From Rutidosis leptorrhynchoides (lineage: Eukaryota; Streptophyta; Magnoliopsida; Asterales; Asteraceae): DNA of 64,000 bases. Under the pieces are notes generated by a model, which searched no databases, had not been told where the DNA came from, and was given only the letters and a program-made list of their open reading frames with translations. A program made the position numbers and the translations under genes. The DNA is taken from assembly GCF_046630445.1 (NCBI RefSeq), contig NC_092333.1, forward strand, positions 97,562,001 through 97,626,000, written 5' to 3'. Shown here piece by piece: positions 38,528-48,345 of this stretch (positions are counted from its first letter, which is position 1; every line of letters begins with the position of its first letter).

Positions 38528-39796
38528 TTAATTACGATTGTTTAGATGATTGTAACCTGGTGGTGCATTTCTTTGATTTTGATTTTGGAAATTCCGGTTA
38601 TTTTGGTAACCTGAATTTTCTCCGTGGTAATTGTTGTTTGAACTTGAAGGTCCTCCTATTTGATAGCTGTTGACAGGAGGATATTTCCGGTTCATTGCTT
38701 CCACCGCCGAAAAGTCGTCAAAATTCATTTCACCTTTACGCAAGTAACCTAAACAATTTGCTTGCTCTTCCATTGTCGTTTGGTGGTAATCTCGAGTGAG
38801 ATGGTGACCTTAGCACAATTCACACCCTACCCTGATAGCGTGCATTTCTTTGGTTACCTTCTCAGTTTGCCTTGCTTGATTTTCCAATTGAACTTTTAAT
38901 GCAGCGATTTCATCGTTGCTTTCGACATTAGCAACTGTTGATGATCTAGAGAACTCCATCTCTTGATGCCAATTGTGAGAATGGGCTGCTATATCGGCAA
39001 TTATTGTGTGAGCATCTTCGGGCATTTTTTTCATGATTGATCCTCCTGCTGCAACATCTATATCCTTTCGGGTAGCCACATTGACTCCTTTGTAGAATAT
39101 TTGGACTTTATGGAATGTATTCAACCCGTGTTGAGGACATACCCTAAGCATTTTATTGAATCGGGTCCAAGCTTCATAAAGAGTCTCGTTAGAATTTTGC
39201 TTGAAGTGATTTATATCACTTTGCAATTTTGCTGCTTTTGAAGCAGGGAAGAATTCTGACAAAAACTTGTCCATCATGTCATTCCAATCTTTAATATAAC
39301 CTTCCGGTAATGAGTCTAGCCAATCTCTTGCATCATCCTTTAGGGACCATGGAAAGATTTTTAAACATGCAACTTCATCGGAGACATCTTTGATTTTGAA
39401 AAGCTTGCAAATGCTTACAAACTTAAGAAGATGCTCGTTAGCATCCTCATTTGGGACCCCACCGAATTGGCATGTATTAGTCACCATGTGGAGAAATTGG
39501 CCCTTTATTTCAAAACCATCAGTCATCGTAGGCTGAATAATTGTGTGCCCTTGACCTGTTCTTGTCGCCTTCATTAATGCATCCATCGTTTGATTTGTAG
39601 CAGTCATCTCTTCCTCTTCTTTAATAACTGGCTCGATGATTGGTTGAACAATTGGTTCAGAGTTAGAATCTAATGAAAGTGATTCTAAACCCTGAGCAAG
39701 AGATTCTACTTCTTGAGCTCTTAAGCGTTCGTGAAGTTCTCTTTCAGGTTCAGGATATGAAGGAATTAAATTAGAGTTGGAAGAACATAGATTCAT
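38528..39796 (-). pseudogene. Gag of the Athila-like element
   Basis: 39796-38810 carries the retrotransposon gag domain: CLKIFPWSLKDDARDWLDSL and FLSEFFPASKAAKLQSDI and YEAWTRFNKMLRVCPQHG. The frame continues after one TAA to 38773-38528 (EEQANCLGYLRKGEMNF and an Asn/Gln-rich tail). The zinc knuckle at the junction reads CELC-stop-GHHLTRDY, so it has lost both a codon and its last Cys. The ATG at 39794-39796 is preferred: it is the first in frame and lies 150 bp after the PBS. Further in-frame stops separate it from 38422. Confidence 0.85.
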
Positions 39797-39946
39797 GCAC
39801 TAATACCTATCCTGCAATCACAACACCACAAACAAACCAATTGCAAAAACACAAGCTTACAATAAAAAGTAACTTTTCTAGGAATTGAATTCCTACAAAA
39901 GGATCGAATAATTCAAAGTTTATTAAAAATCTTTTTAACAAAACCG

Positions 39947-39965
39947 CTCCCCGGCAGTGGCGCCA
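39947..39965 (-). promoter_or_regulatory. Primer-binding site (tRNA-Asp type)
   Basis: Minus-strand TGGCGCCACTGCCGGGGAG, six bases inside the 5' LTR. It differs by a few bases from the usual Athila/Tat PBS complementary to tRNA-Asp. Confidence 0.8.
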
Positions 39966-39971
39966 AAAAGT

Positions 39972-40092
39972 TGATGTGTCAAAACGTAACCTTTAAAAAT
40001 GTAGACAATATGCTTAACAATTAACACATAATACAGGCAACTAAAACCCGATCATGCAGTAACTAGCAAGTAAATTGACCAGTTCAATCCAC
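39972..40092 (-). mobile_element. Truncated 5' LTR of the Athila-like element
   Basis: Only the 121 PBS-proximal bases remain, matching 27893-28013. The outer end runs straight into T2 RNase H codons. The last bases (GACCAGTTCAATCCAC) are shared by LTR and RNase H sequence, leaving a microhomology at the joint. Confidence 0.9.
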
Positions 40093-42785
40093 CTACGCTG
40101 CCTCATGTTCAGTTGTTTCTGATTAAATATGTGTTGAAGACTTTTGTGGTCGGTATATATAATACTTTTGACCCCATATAAGTAGTGCCTCCAAGTCTTT
40201 AATGCAAAAACAGCCACGCCTAATTTCAAATCATGCGTCATATAATTTTGCTCGTGAATCTTCAATTGTCTAGACGCATAAGCAATTACCTTCGTTCATT
40301 GCATTAATACACAACCGAGACCTTGCTTTGAGGCGTCACAATATATCACAAAATCATCATTCCCTTCAGGCAATGAAAATATAGGTGCCGTAGTTAGCTT
40401 TTTCTTCAATAACTGAAACGCCTTCTCTTGTTCATCCTTCCATTCAAATTTCTTCCCTTTATGCATTAATACAGTCAAGGGTTTTGCTATTTTGGAGAAA
40501 TCTTGGATGAATCTTCTGTAGTAACCAGCCAATCCTAAAAATTGACGTATATGCTTCGGAGTTTTTGGGGTTTTCCACTTTTCAACGGTTTCGATCTTTG
40601 CCGGGTCCACCTGGATACCTTCTTTGTTCACTATGTGACCGAGGAATTGAACTTCTTCCAACCAAAATGCACACTTTGAAAACTTAGCGTACAGTTTTTC
40701 TTTCCTCAATACTTCTAGCACTTTTCTCAAATGTTCTTCGTGCTCTTGATCATTCTTTGAGTAAATAAGTATGTCATCGATGAAAACAATGACAAACTTG
40801 TCAAGATATGGCCCACACACTCGGTTCATAAGGTCTATGAACACAGCTGGTGCGTTAGTCAATCCAAACGGCATAACCATAAACTCGTAATGACCATAAC
40901 GCGTGCTAAAAGCAGTTTTTGGAATATCATCCTCCTTTACTCGCATTTGATGATATCCAGAACGTAAATCGATCTTCGAATAAACCGACCAGCCTTGTAG
41001 TTGATCAAATAAGTCGTCAATTCTCGGCAGTGGATAACAGTTTTTGATGGTAAGTTTGTTCAACTCTCTGTAGTTAATACACAACCTAAATGTACCATCT
41101 TTCTTCTTGACAAACAAAACAGGAGCTCCCCATGGTGATGTGCTTGGTCGAATGAAACCAAGTTCTAATAGTTCTTGCAGTTGGCTTTACAGTTCTTTCA
41201 TCTCGCTGGGTGCGAGTCTGTAAGGAGCACGAGCTATTGGTGCAGCTCCTGGTACAAGATCTATTTGAAATTCAACAGATCGATGTGGAGGTAGTCCCGG
41301 TAATTCTTTCGGAAATACATCGGGAAATTCTTTTGCGGCAAAAACATCATTGATGCTCTTTTCTTCAGTTTGTACTTTCTCGACATGTGCTAGAATAGCA
41401 TAGCAACCTTTTCTTATTAGTTTTTGTGCCTTCAAATTACTAATAAGATGTAGCTTCGTATTGACCTTTTCTCCGTACACCATTAAGGGTTCTTCTTCTT
41501 CTCGTACAATGTGAATTGCATTTTTATGACATACGATCTCTACTTTCACCTTCTTCAGCCAGTCCATGCCAACTATTACATCAAAACTCCCTAACTCTAC
41601 TGGTATCAAATCAATCTTAAATATTTCGCTACCCAGTTTAATTTCTCGATTCCGGCATATATAATCTGCTGAAATTAATTTACCGTTTGCTAATTCGAGT
41701 AAAAATTTACTATCCAACGGCATCAATGGACAACTTAATTTAGCACAAAAATCACTACTCATATAGCTTCTATCCGCACCCGAATCAAATAAAACGTAAG
41801 CAGATTTATTGTCAATAAGAAACGTACCCGTAACAAGCTCCGGGTCTTCCTGTGCCTCTGCCGCATTAATATTGAAAACTCTTCCACGGCCTTGTCCATT
41901 CGTGTTCTCCTGGTTCGGGCAATTTCTAATAATGTGGCCCGGTTTTCCACATTTATAACAAACTATATTGGCATAACTTGCTCTGACACTACTTGCTCCA
42001 CCATTACTCGTTCCGACACCATTTGTTCCTTTTGTTCTGTTAACCCCTGGTCCGTAGACCTCACACTTCGCCGCGCTATGACCATTTCTTTTACACTTGT
42101 TGCAAAATTTGGTGCAGAACCCCGAGTGATACTTTTCACACCTTTGGCATAGCTGCTTCTGATTATTGTTGTTGTTGTGGTTGTTATTGTTGTTGAGATG
42201 ATTGTTGTAGTTGTTGTTTTTGTTGTTGTTGTTGTTGGGCCGTTTGTTGTAGTTGCGATTGATGTTGCGATTGTTGGGATAGTTGTTGCGATTATTGTTG
42301 TAATTGCTGTTGTTGTTGTATTGGTGATTCTTATCACCGTTTTCCTCCCACTTTCTTTTGACTTGCTTGAATGCTGACCACGGTAGTGCGTAAGCATCAT
42401 CTTGTCCCACTTGCTCTAGATAGGTATTCCACCATGTTAACGCAGTACCTGTGAAGGTATGCGTAGCGTACTTCACTTTGTCCTCTTCAGTACACTTACT
42501 TATGGCAAACACCGATTCGACCTTCTCGGTCCACCGTTTCAATCCGATCGGTCCTTCGATTCCATCAAATTCCAAAGGTTTGCAGGCAGTGAATTCTTTG
42601 TAGGTGCATCCTACATGATTTCCTGTACTGCTAGATCCAAGGTTATTGTTGGTATGTAGCGCAGCCTGTACTACGGCTATGTTTGAAGCAAGAAAGGCAC
42701 GAAATTCCTCTTCGCTCATATTCAAGGTGTGTCGAGTAGTTGGTGCCATTTCCTTCAAGATAGTCAAATGAAACAAGTTAATCAT
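40093..42785 (-). pseudogene. T2 gag-pol polyprotein (gag, protease, RT, RNase H)
   Basis: A single frame with two nonsense codons (TAA after PSEMKEL near 41187; TGA after GCVLMQ near 40296). The open stretch 42785-41187 (532 residues; translation probably starts at Met13, MAPTTRHT) has gag sequence, an Asn-rich tract (about 157-208), CCHC knuckles CNKCKRNGHSAAKC (228-241) and CYKCGKPGHIIRNC (276-289), and protease DSGA (334-337). RT follows at 41117-40296 with FIDD in [14 protein letters not shown]. RNase H begins [10 protein letters not shown] and stops at NMRQRRW. Between WSAFK (139) and KRKWE (143) roughly a hundred residues usual in gypsy gag are absent, an in-frame deletion. Confidence 0.88.
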
Positions 42786-43090
42786 ACAGAATATTAAGAG
42801 TAGTCAATAGTATCTCGTAGCATAATATGAACTCATTTATAAAAGCTTTTTCTTCATATTAGCGTTTTATAAGTTTAAATTCGGGTAGTACCTACCCGTT
42901 AAGTTCATACTTAGTAGCTAATATACAATTCAACTACTACAATTCTATATGAAAAACTGATTATAATAATATTTCACGTTCAAACTTTTACACAATATTT
43001 TACAAACTTACAATACCGCTTATTTTACATATAGCATGAAATATAGCACACAATAAATTTGATACAAGATGGTTGTGAATATAATTCTAG
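42786..43090. other. Spacer between F-box ORF and gag of T2
   Basis: No ORF. Contains the purine-rich motif (minus-strand TTAACGGGTAGGTAC, 42890-42902 region) that is also found next to the T1 LTR and elsewhere in T1. Confidence 0.6.
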
Positions 43091-43774
43091 CTAGTACACA
43101 AGTCGTTCAGTAAAGGCAATAAAGACACGTAATTCATACGTCCAGAAACAAGTCATGCATTCTGGTTTTACTAGGACTACTTCCCATCTTTGGTCTTGTG
43201 GAACATAACCGTTATGGTCGTTGATAAGATAGCGTGTTGTAACGTCGTCAAATGGATGAGGGTTACGTAATGTCCAACAGTCCTGTAACAATCTAAAAAC
43301 CTCATTTCTTACCCCAATTACCGACTCCGTCACTTGTGGGAACGTTTTGTTTAATAGTTTTAGCCCGATGTTCTTGTTCTCACTTTGGTGAGAAGCGAAC
43401 ATTACTAACCCGTAAGCATAACATGCTTCTTTATGTTGCATGTTAGTCGCTTTTTCTAAATCACGAAGTCCTATATTCGGATATATTGAGTCAAAATAAT
43501 TTCTTAACCCGTTGCGTAAAATAGCATTTGGGTTCCCCGCAATATATGCGTCAAAGTAAACACATCGTAACTTATAGATTTTCCAATGTGATATCCCCCA
43601 TCTTTCGAATGAAAACCTTTTATAAACCAAGGCATTCTTGGAACGTTCTTCGAATGTCTTACAAACTGATCTCGCCTTAAATAGTTGTGCCGAAGAATTC
43701 TGACCGACTCTAGACAAGATTTCATCAATCATGTCTCCGGGTAGGTCTCTTAAAATATTGGGTTGTCTATCCAT
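43091..43774 (-). CDS. F-box protein carried by the T2 retroelement
   Basis: Uninterrupted 227-residue ORF. Residues about 8-50 form an F-box (LRDLPGDMIDEILSRVG, then LFKARSVCKTFEERSKN), the motif that binds the SKP1 subunit of SCF ubiquitin ligases. Residues 77-145 look like short Sel1/TPR-type helices (AGNPNAILRNGLRNYFD; HKEACYAYGLVMFASH), and the C-terminus has CMTCFW (206-211). This arrangement resembles the plant At2g35280/At1g67623 group of F-box proteins. Its place, 137 bp after the acidic ORF and 306 bp before gag on the same strand and within the same element, indicates a captured host gene or a long-standing accessory gene of the family. No intron is visible. It has no stop although gag-pol has two. 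Function in the element is unknown; interference with silencing through protein turnover is a speculation. Confidence 0.82.
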   Translation of the reverse strand: MDRQPNILRDLPGDMIDEILSRVGQNSSAQLFKARSVCKTFEERSKNALVYKRFSFERWGISHWKIYKLRCVYFDAYIAGNPNAILRNGLRNYFDSIYPNIGLRDLEKATNMQHKEACYAYGLVMFASHQSENKNIGLKLLNKTFPQVTESVIGVRNEVFRLLQDCWTLRNPHPFDDVTTRYLINDHNGYVPQDQRWEVVLVKPECMTCFWTYELRVFIAFTERLVY

Positions 43775-43911
43775 TTTGTGTTTTTATACTGTAAAATAGA
43801 CAAGAGTTAGATTCATAAAAAAAATACTTATTAATACAAGCAATTTTTACATATATCATAAAGCATAAGCACTCTATATTACATATATTACACCACACGA
43901 ATACAACTATC

Positions 43912-44526
43912 TTATTCCGACTCACTCGTTTCTTCTTCTTCGGTTTTGGTTCGTTTTGCCAAGTTTCTAGGGATATATGATGTTCCCCTAATACGAGCCG
44001 TCGTTTTCCACGTTGGTTTAGAAAAACCTGGTGGTTTAGAGGTTCCCGGGTTATTATCACAACTTAAGAAATACGGGTGTTGACGATACATATAAAGTTC
44101 ATCGGGTTTGGAATTAAATTTCTCTATTTTTATGCCCTTTCTCTTATTGTTCTCTTTTGCCTTATTAAATTGTGTTGGGGTAATTTCTATAACATCATCG
44201 AAATCCTTGTCGGGATCCGATTCATCGGAGAATTGGTAATCCTCCCAATACTTTGCTTCCTTGGCGGAAACACCATTGACCATAATTAACTTTGGTCGGT
44301 TGGTTGAGGATTTTCTTCTACTTAACCGTTTTATTATTTCCCTCACTGGTTCTATTTCTTCTTCCGGTTCCGATTCTTCTTCCTGTTCCGATTCTTCTTC
44401 CGGTTCCGACTCTTCTTCCGGTTCCACTTCGGGAACTTGTGAATCAGTCCACGAGTCATTCCAATTTACATTTGACTCTTCATTATTATTAGGTGAGTCA
44501 ATGGGACTTGTTCTAGAGGTAGACAT
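43912..44526 (-). CDS. Acidic ORF upstream of the F-box gene in T2
   Basis: Uninterrupted 204-residue ORF starting 210 bp inside the 5' LTR boundary. Residues about 30-60 are an acidic repeat based on EEESEPEEESE. Two basic stretches (IKRLSRRKSS near 67 and ENNKRKGIKIEK near 130) could be nuclear localisation signals, and the C-terminus is again acidic. No known domain is recognised. It occupies the same place as the T1 ORF at 47430-47963 but shows no clear similarity to it beyond low complexity. It may be a gag-leader or an accessory protein; confidence that it is a true ORF rests on its length, lack of stops and fixed position. Confidence 0.6.
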   Translation of the reverse strand: MSTSRTSPIDSPNNNEESNVNWNDSWTDSQVPEVEPEEESEPEEESEQEEESEPEEEIEPVREIIKRLSRRKSSTNRPKLIMVNGVSAKEAKYWEDYQFSDESDPDKDFDDVIEITPTQFNKAKENNKRKGIKIEKFNSKPDELYMYRQHPYFLSCDNNPGTSKPPGFSKPTWKTTARIRGTSYIPRNLAKRTKTEEEETSESE

Positions 44527-44630
44527 CTATCACATAATATCAAACACGTTAAGAGATTAATATATCACATAATATTCACATGTTAAAAATATATAGTTTC
44601 CAACAAAATTTGTTAAGCAATCATTTTTCA

Positions 44631-44735
44631 AGTAAACACGGTCGAAGTCCAGACTCACTAATGCATCCTAACAAACTCGATAAGACACACTAATGCAAAA
44701 TTCTGGTTCTCTAAGACCAACGCTCGGATACCAAC
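44631..44735 (-). promoter_or_regulatory. T2 primer-binding site and conserved leader
   Basis: Minus-strand TGGTATCCGAGC (44733-44722) differs by one base from the initiator tRNA-Met PBS. The next 90 bp contain two copies of CACTAATGC and align with the leaders at about 4945-5037 and 48240-48333 of the T1 copies. Confidence 0.75.
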
Positions 44736-46250
44736 TGAAATGTCCCGTTCTTATTGATTAAAAACGTTCCATATTAATTGATTTCGTTGCGAGGTTTTGA
44801 CCTCTATATGAGACGTTTTTTAAAGACTGCATTCATTTTAAAACAAACCATAACCTTTATTTCATCAATAAAGGTTTAAAAAGTTTTACGTAGATTATCA
44901 AATAATGATAATCTAAAATATCCTGTTTACATGCGACCATTACATAATGGTTTACAATACAAATATGTTACAACGAAATAAGTTTCCTGAATGCAGTTTT
45001 TACAAAATATCATACAAGCATGGACTCCAAATCTCGTCCTTATTTAAGTATGCGATAGCGGAAGCTCTTAATAATCACCTGAGAATAAACATGCTTAAAA
45101 CGTCAACAAAAATGTTGGTGAGTTATAGGTTTAACCTATATATTATCAATTCATAATAATAGACCACAAGATTTCATATTTCAATACACATCCCATACAT
45201 AGAGATAAAAATCATTCATATGGTGAACACCTGGTAACCGACATTAACAAGATGCATATATAAGAATATCCCCATCATTCCGGGACACCCTTCGGATATG
45301 ATATAAATTTCGAAGTACTAAAGCATCCGGTACTTTGGATGGGGTTTGTTAGGCCCAATAGATCTATCTTTAGGATTCGCATCAATTAGGGTGTCTGTTC
45401 CCTAATTCTTAGATTACCAGACTTAATAAAAAGGGGCATATTCGATTTCGATAATTCAACCATAGAATGTAGTTTCACGTACTTGTGTCTATTTTGTAAA
45501 TCATTTATAAAACCTGCATGTATTCTCATCCTAAAAATATTAGATTTTAAAAGTGGGACTATAACTCACTTTCACAGATTTTTTACTTCGTCGGGAAGTA
45601 AGACTTGGCCACTGGTCGATTCACGAACCTATAACAAATATGTACATATATATCAAAGTATGTTCAAAATATATTTACAACACTTTTAATACATTTTGAT
45701 GTTTTAAGTTTATTAAGTCAGCTGTCCTCGTTAGTAACCTACAACTAGTTGTCCACAGTTAGATGTACAGAAATAAATCGATATATATTATCTTGAATCA
45801 ATCCACGACCCAGTGTATACATATCTCAGTATTGATCACAACTCAAACTATATATATTTTTGAATCAACCTCAACCCTGTATAGCTAACTCCAACATTCA
45901 CATATAGAGTGTCTATGGTTGTTCTGAAATATATATAGATGTGTCGACATGATAGGTTGAAACATTGTATACATGTCTATGGTATCTCAAGATTACATAA
46001 TATACAATATAAGTTGATTAAGTTATGGTTGGAATAGATTTGTTACCAATTTTAACGTAGCTAAAATGAGTAGTTTTTACCAATTTTGTTTTGCTCGCCA
46101 TTTCTTCGTTTCTAATCAGTTTTGAGTGATTTAAGCGGCCAAGGTTTCGTATTGAACTTGACTTTATGCTAAACAGAAAAGGTATAGGTTTATAGTCAGA
46201 AATATAAGTTACAAGTCATTTTTGAAAGAGGTAGTCATTTTTGAAAGATG
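44736..46250 (-). mobile_element. T2 5' LTR, PBS-proximal part
   Basis: Starts TGAAATGTCCC directly after the PBS. Collinear with 21656-23187 of the solo LTR. Similarity ends near 46250, where T1 internal sequence begins; the LTR resumes at 50770. Confidence 0.88.
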
Positions 46251-47429
46251 TACTGATTGTTAATTCCCGGTAGTTGTAATGGCAATTACCGACACAAGAT
46301 GTGGATGAGTACATGATAGGGTTTCAATGAACAATTATAATGGTTTTTCGGAGAGACTTTACGTCACGGATTAATGAATTTGCTTGTACCTTTACTGTTA
46401 ATGTGGTGCAACATGAAAGGTTCCCCAGTAACAAAAATGTATATGCCAAAATTACAAGTCTGAAAGGTCGTCGTTGACTGGTTGAATGGTTGATAATACT
46501 GGATACTTTTGGAAAGTAATTGCAAGGTTATTTTCGGTCAAAACAATGCTAATGGATCTTGCACAGATTTAAAGTCAAAGTATAGCTTTGAAAGATATAG
46601 AGATCTAAGAATGATATCACTTGTTAAATCTTGATTTGGATTCTGATTCGTCAATATCAGAATATGTAATTGAATTTGTATGGAAACGATTGTATATCGC
46701 TGTGAGCATAGTTAATAATTTTTGAATCAAAATTGAAGAATGTACAGTATAACATATTAATTGTGAACTTATATATTTCCCGGGAATTACCTACCCGTTA
46801 AAGATTTCACAAGTAATATTTTGTACAAAAGAATTTTTATTACAGTCTTTATGAAAATATATGTATGTATATTTCTTCAGATGTAATACGGATTTAATGA
46901 GTTAATATCATATTAAGCTCATTTGATTTTCGGCTTGACTTAGAAATGATTAATCTCTAAAACATTAAAGATTACATAATCTTTGCGGAGTATTTCGCTA
47001 ATGTAATCGATACTCCATTATTTATTCTTATTTCTCGGTGAAGGATGTTGATGCTTTGTGGAATCTTTTTGAACCTTACAAGGCACAGATGATCCGAAAT
47101 TGAAAATGTAAAATCAATTATGTAATTGATTAATACACTTGGTTTATTATGAAATGGAATTCATTAAGTTGAAACAGAGATTGTAGTTAACAATGGTTAA
47201 GCTGTTAAGGAAGGATGTACATCATTGCATATTAGTAATATGAACTAACCGAGTAGTACCTACCAGTTAAGATTCACACGTAATAGCTTGGTACGAAAAG
47301 ATTTATTTTGATTTCAAAATTCATATATATTAAATATACATAAAATTTCTTCAGGGGAAATAAGTTAATACTTTATCGGTTATTGTTGCTGGTATTTCTT
47401 GGTAACTACGATGCGTATGACGTTGATGT

Positions 47430-47963
47430 TCAAGGTACATATTGTGATGTTGAGGCTTGCGGTGCGGATGTTGTTGGTGGTGGTAATGGTACCGTTGGTG
47501 TTGTTGTCGGTGGTACTGTTGATGCCGGAGATTCTGCTGGTGCTTGTAACCTTTGCACCATATTATCCAAAGCCACTACCCGAGCGCGAAGCTCGTTGAC
47601 TTCTTCTACTACACCGGGATGATTGGCGGTTCGGACGAGTGGATGAATAAGATCCAGAATTTGAGAGAGTATATGATCATGACGAGATATTCTGGAGATG
47701 AGAGAGAAAATGGTATTACGAACAGGTTCGCCGGTAAGTGCTTCAGGTTCTTCGCCAAGAGGGCAATGTGGTGGATGGAAGGGATCACCTTCTTCTTGTC
47801 TCCAATAATTAAGTAGGCTACAAACCCATCCCCAATTCATCCAGAATAGGTGATGGCTGATTGGTTGATCCATTCCGGTTACACTTTCTTCAGAGTTCAG
47901 GTGAATATCCATATCGGAATAGCTGTCGGAATTTAAGGAATTTGAATTGGATACGGGATCCAT
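47430..47963 (-). CDS. T1 leader ORF, coiled-coil protein
   Basis: Intact 177-residue ORF, 385 bp inside the LTR. Residues 1-35 are Ser/Asp rich; the centre holds RQEEGDPFHPPHCPLGEEPE; residues about 118-142 (VVEEVNELRARVVALDNMVQ) form a likely coiled coil with a heptad of Val/Leu; the C-terminal 35 residues are Pro/Thr/Ser rich. No known domain; it could be a gag-like oligomerising protein or an accessory protein. The copy at 716-4666 is broken by a hAT insertion. Stop codon and start are both clear. Confidence 0.6.
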   Translation of the reverse strand: MDPVSNSNSLNSDSYSDMDIHLNSEESVTGMDQPISHHLFWMNWGWVCSLLNYWRQEEGDPFHPPHCPLGEEPEALTGEPVRNTIFSLISRISRHDHILSQILDLIHPLVRTANHPGVVEEVNELRARVVALDNMVQRLQAPAESPASTVPPTTTPTVPLPPPTTSAPQASTSQYVP

Positions 47964-48333
47964 CTTTTATAATTAGATAGATGATTTTTGATATGAAATA
48001 GATTATAGAATTTAGATTGGTACTCTTCAATACATAATTTACATATGTATATATAATACCAAAATTCCGTAAATTACGGAGAAATTTTCGGAAGATGGTA
48101 GTCAAAGTTTATAGTAACAGATACGCTAAGATATGAATTTTGTCTATACACTATTCATGCAATCAATGCAGTAAAACATGTCTAGACTAGGAATGATAAG
48201 CAGGTAATTTCTGACAAGAAATGATAAGCAAAACTTTAGACATGCAGACATGGTCGAAGTCCAGACTTAAGAATGCATCTTAACAACTATCAGTTAGACA
48301 CATTCATGCAAGACCTGGTTCGCTAGGACCAAC

Positions 48334-48345
48334 GCTCTGATACCA
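48334..48345 (-). promoter_or_regulatory. Primer-binding site (initiator-Met tRNA type), T1
   Basis: Minus-strand TGGTATCAGAGC, two bases inside the LTR; the conserved leader follows (about 48240-48333). Confidence 0.88.

Larger units (their letters stand above)
27893..40092 (-). mobile_element. Athila-like Ty3/gypsy retrotransposon
   Basis: Reading right to left: truncated 5' LTR (40092-39972), PBS (39965-39947), gag, protease, RT-RNase H, integrase, an env-position ORF, PPT (29668-29655) and the 3' LTR (29654-27893). The tRNA-Asp-type PBS, the order PR-RT-RH-IN, the long spacer and the extra ORF after integrase fit the Athila group. Gag and pol are split by nonsense codons and a frameshift. 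The 5' LTR keeps only 121 bp and is joined to the RNase H of the T2 element. Confidence 0.9.

Noticed and set aside
41963-42400. Thr-rich and Val-rich ORFs on both strands
   Set aside because: Out-of-frame readings of the Asn-rich tract of the T2 gag.
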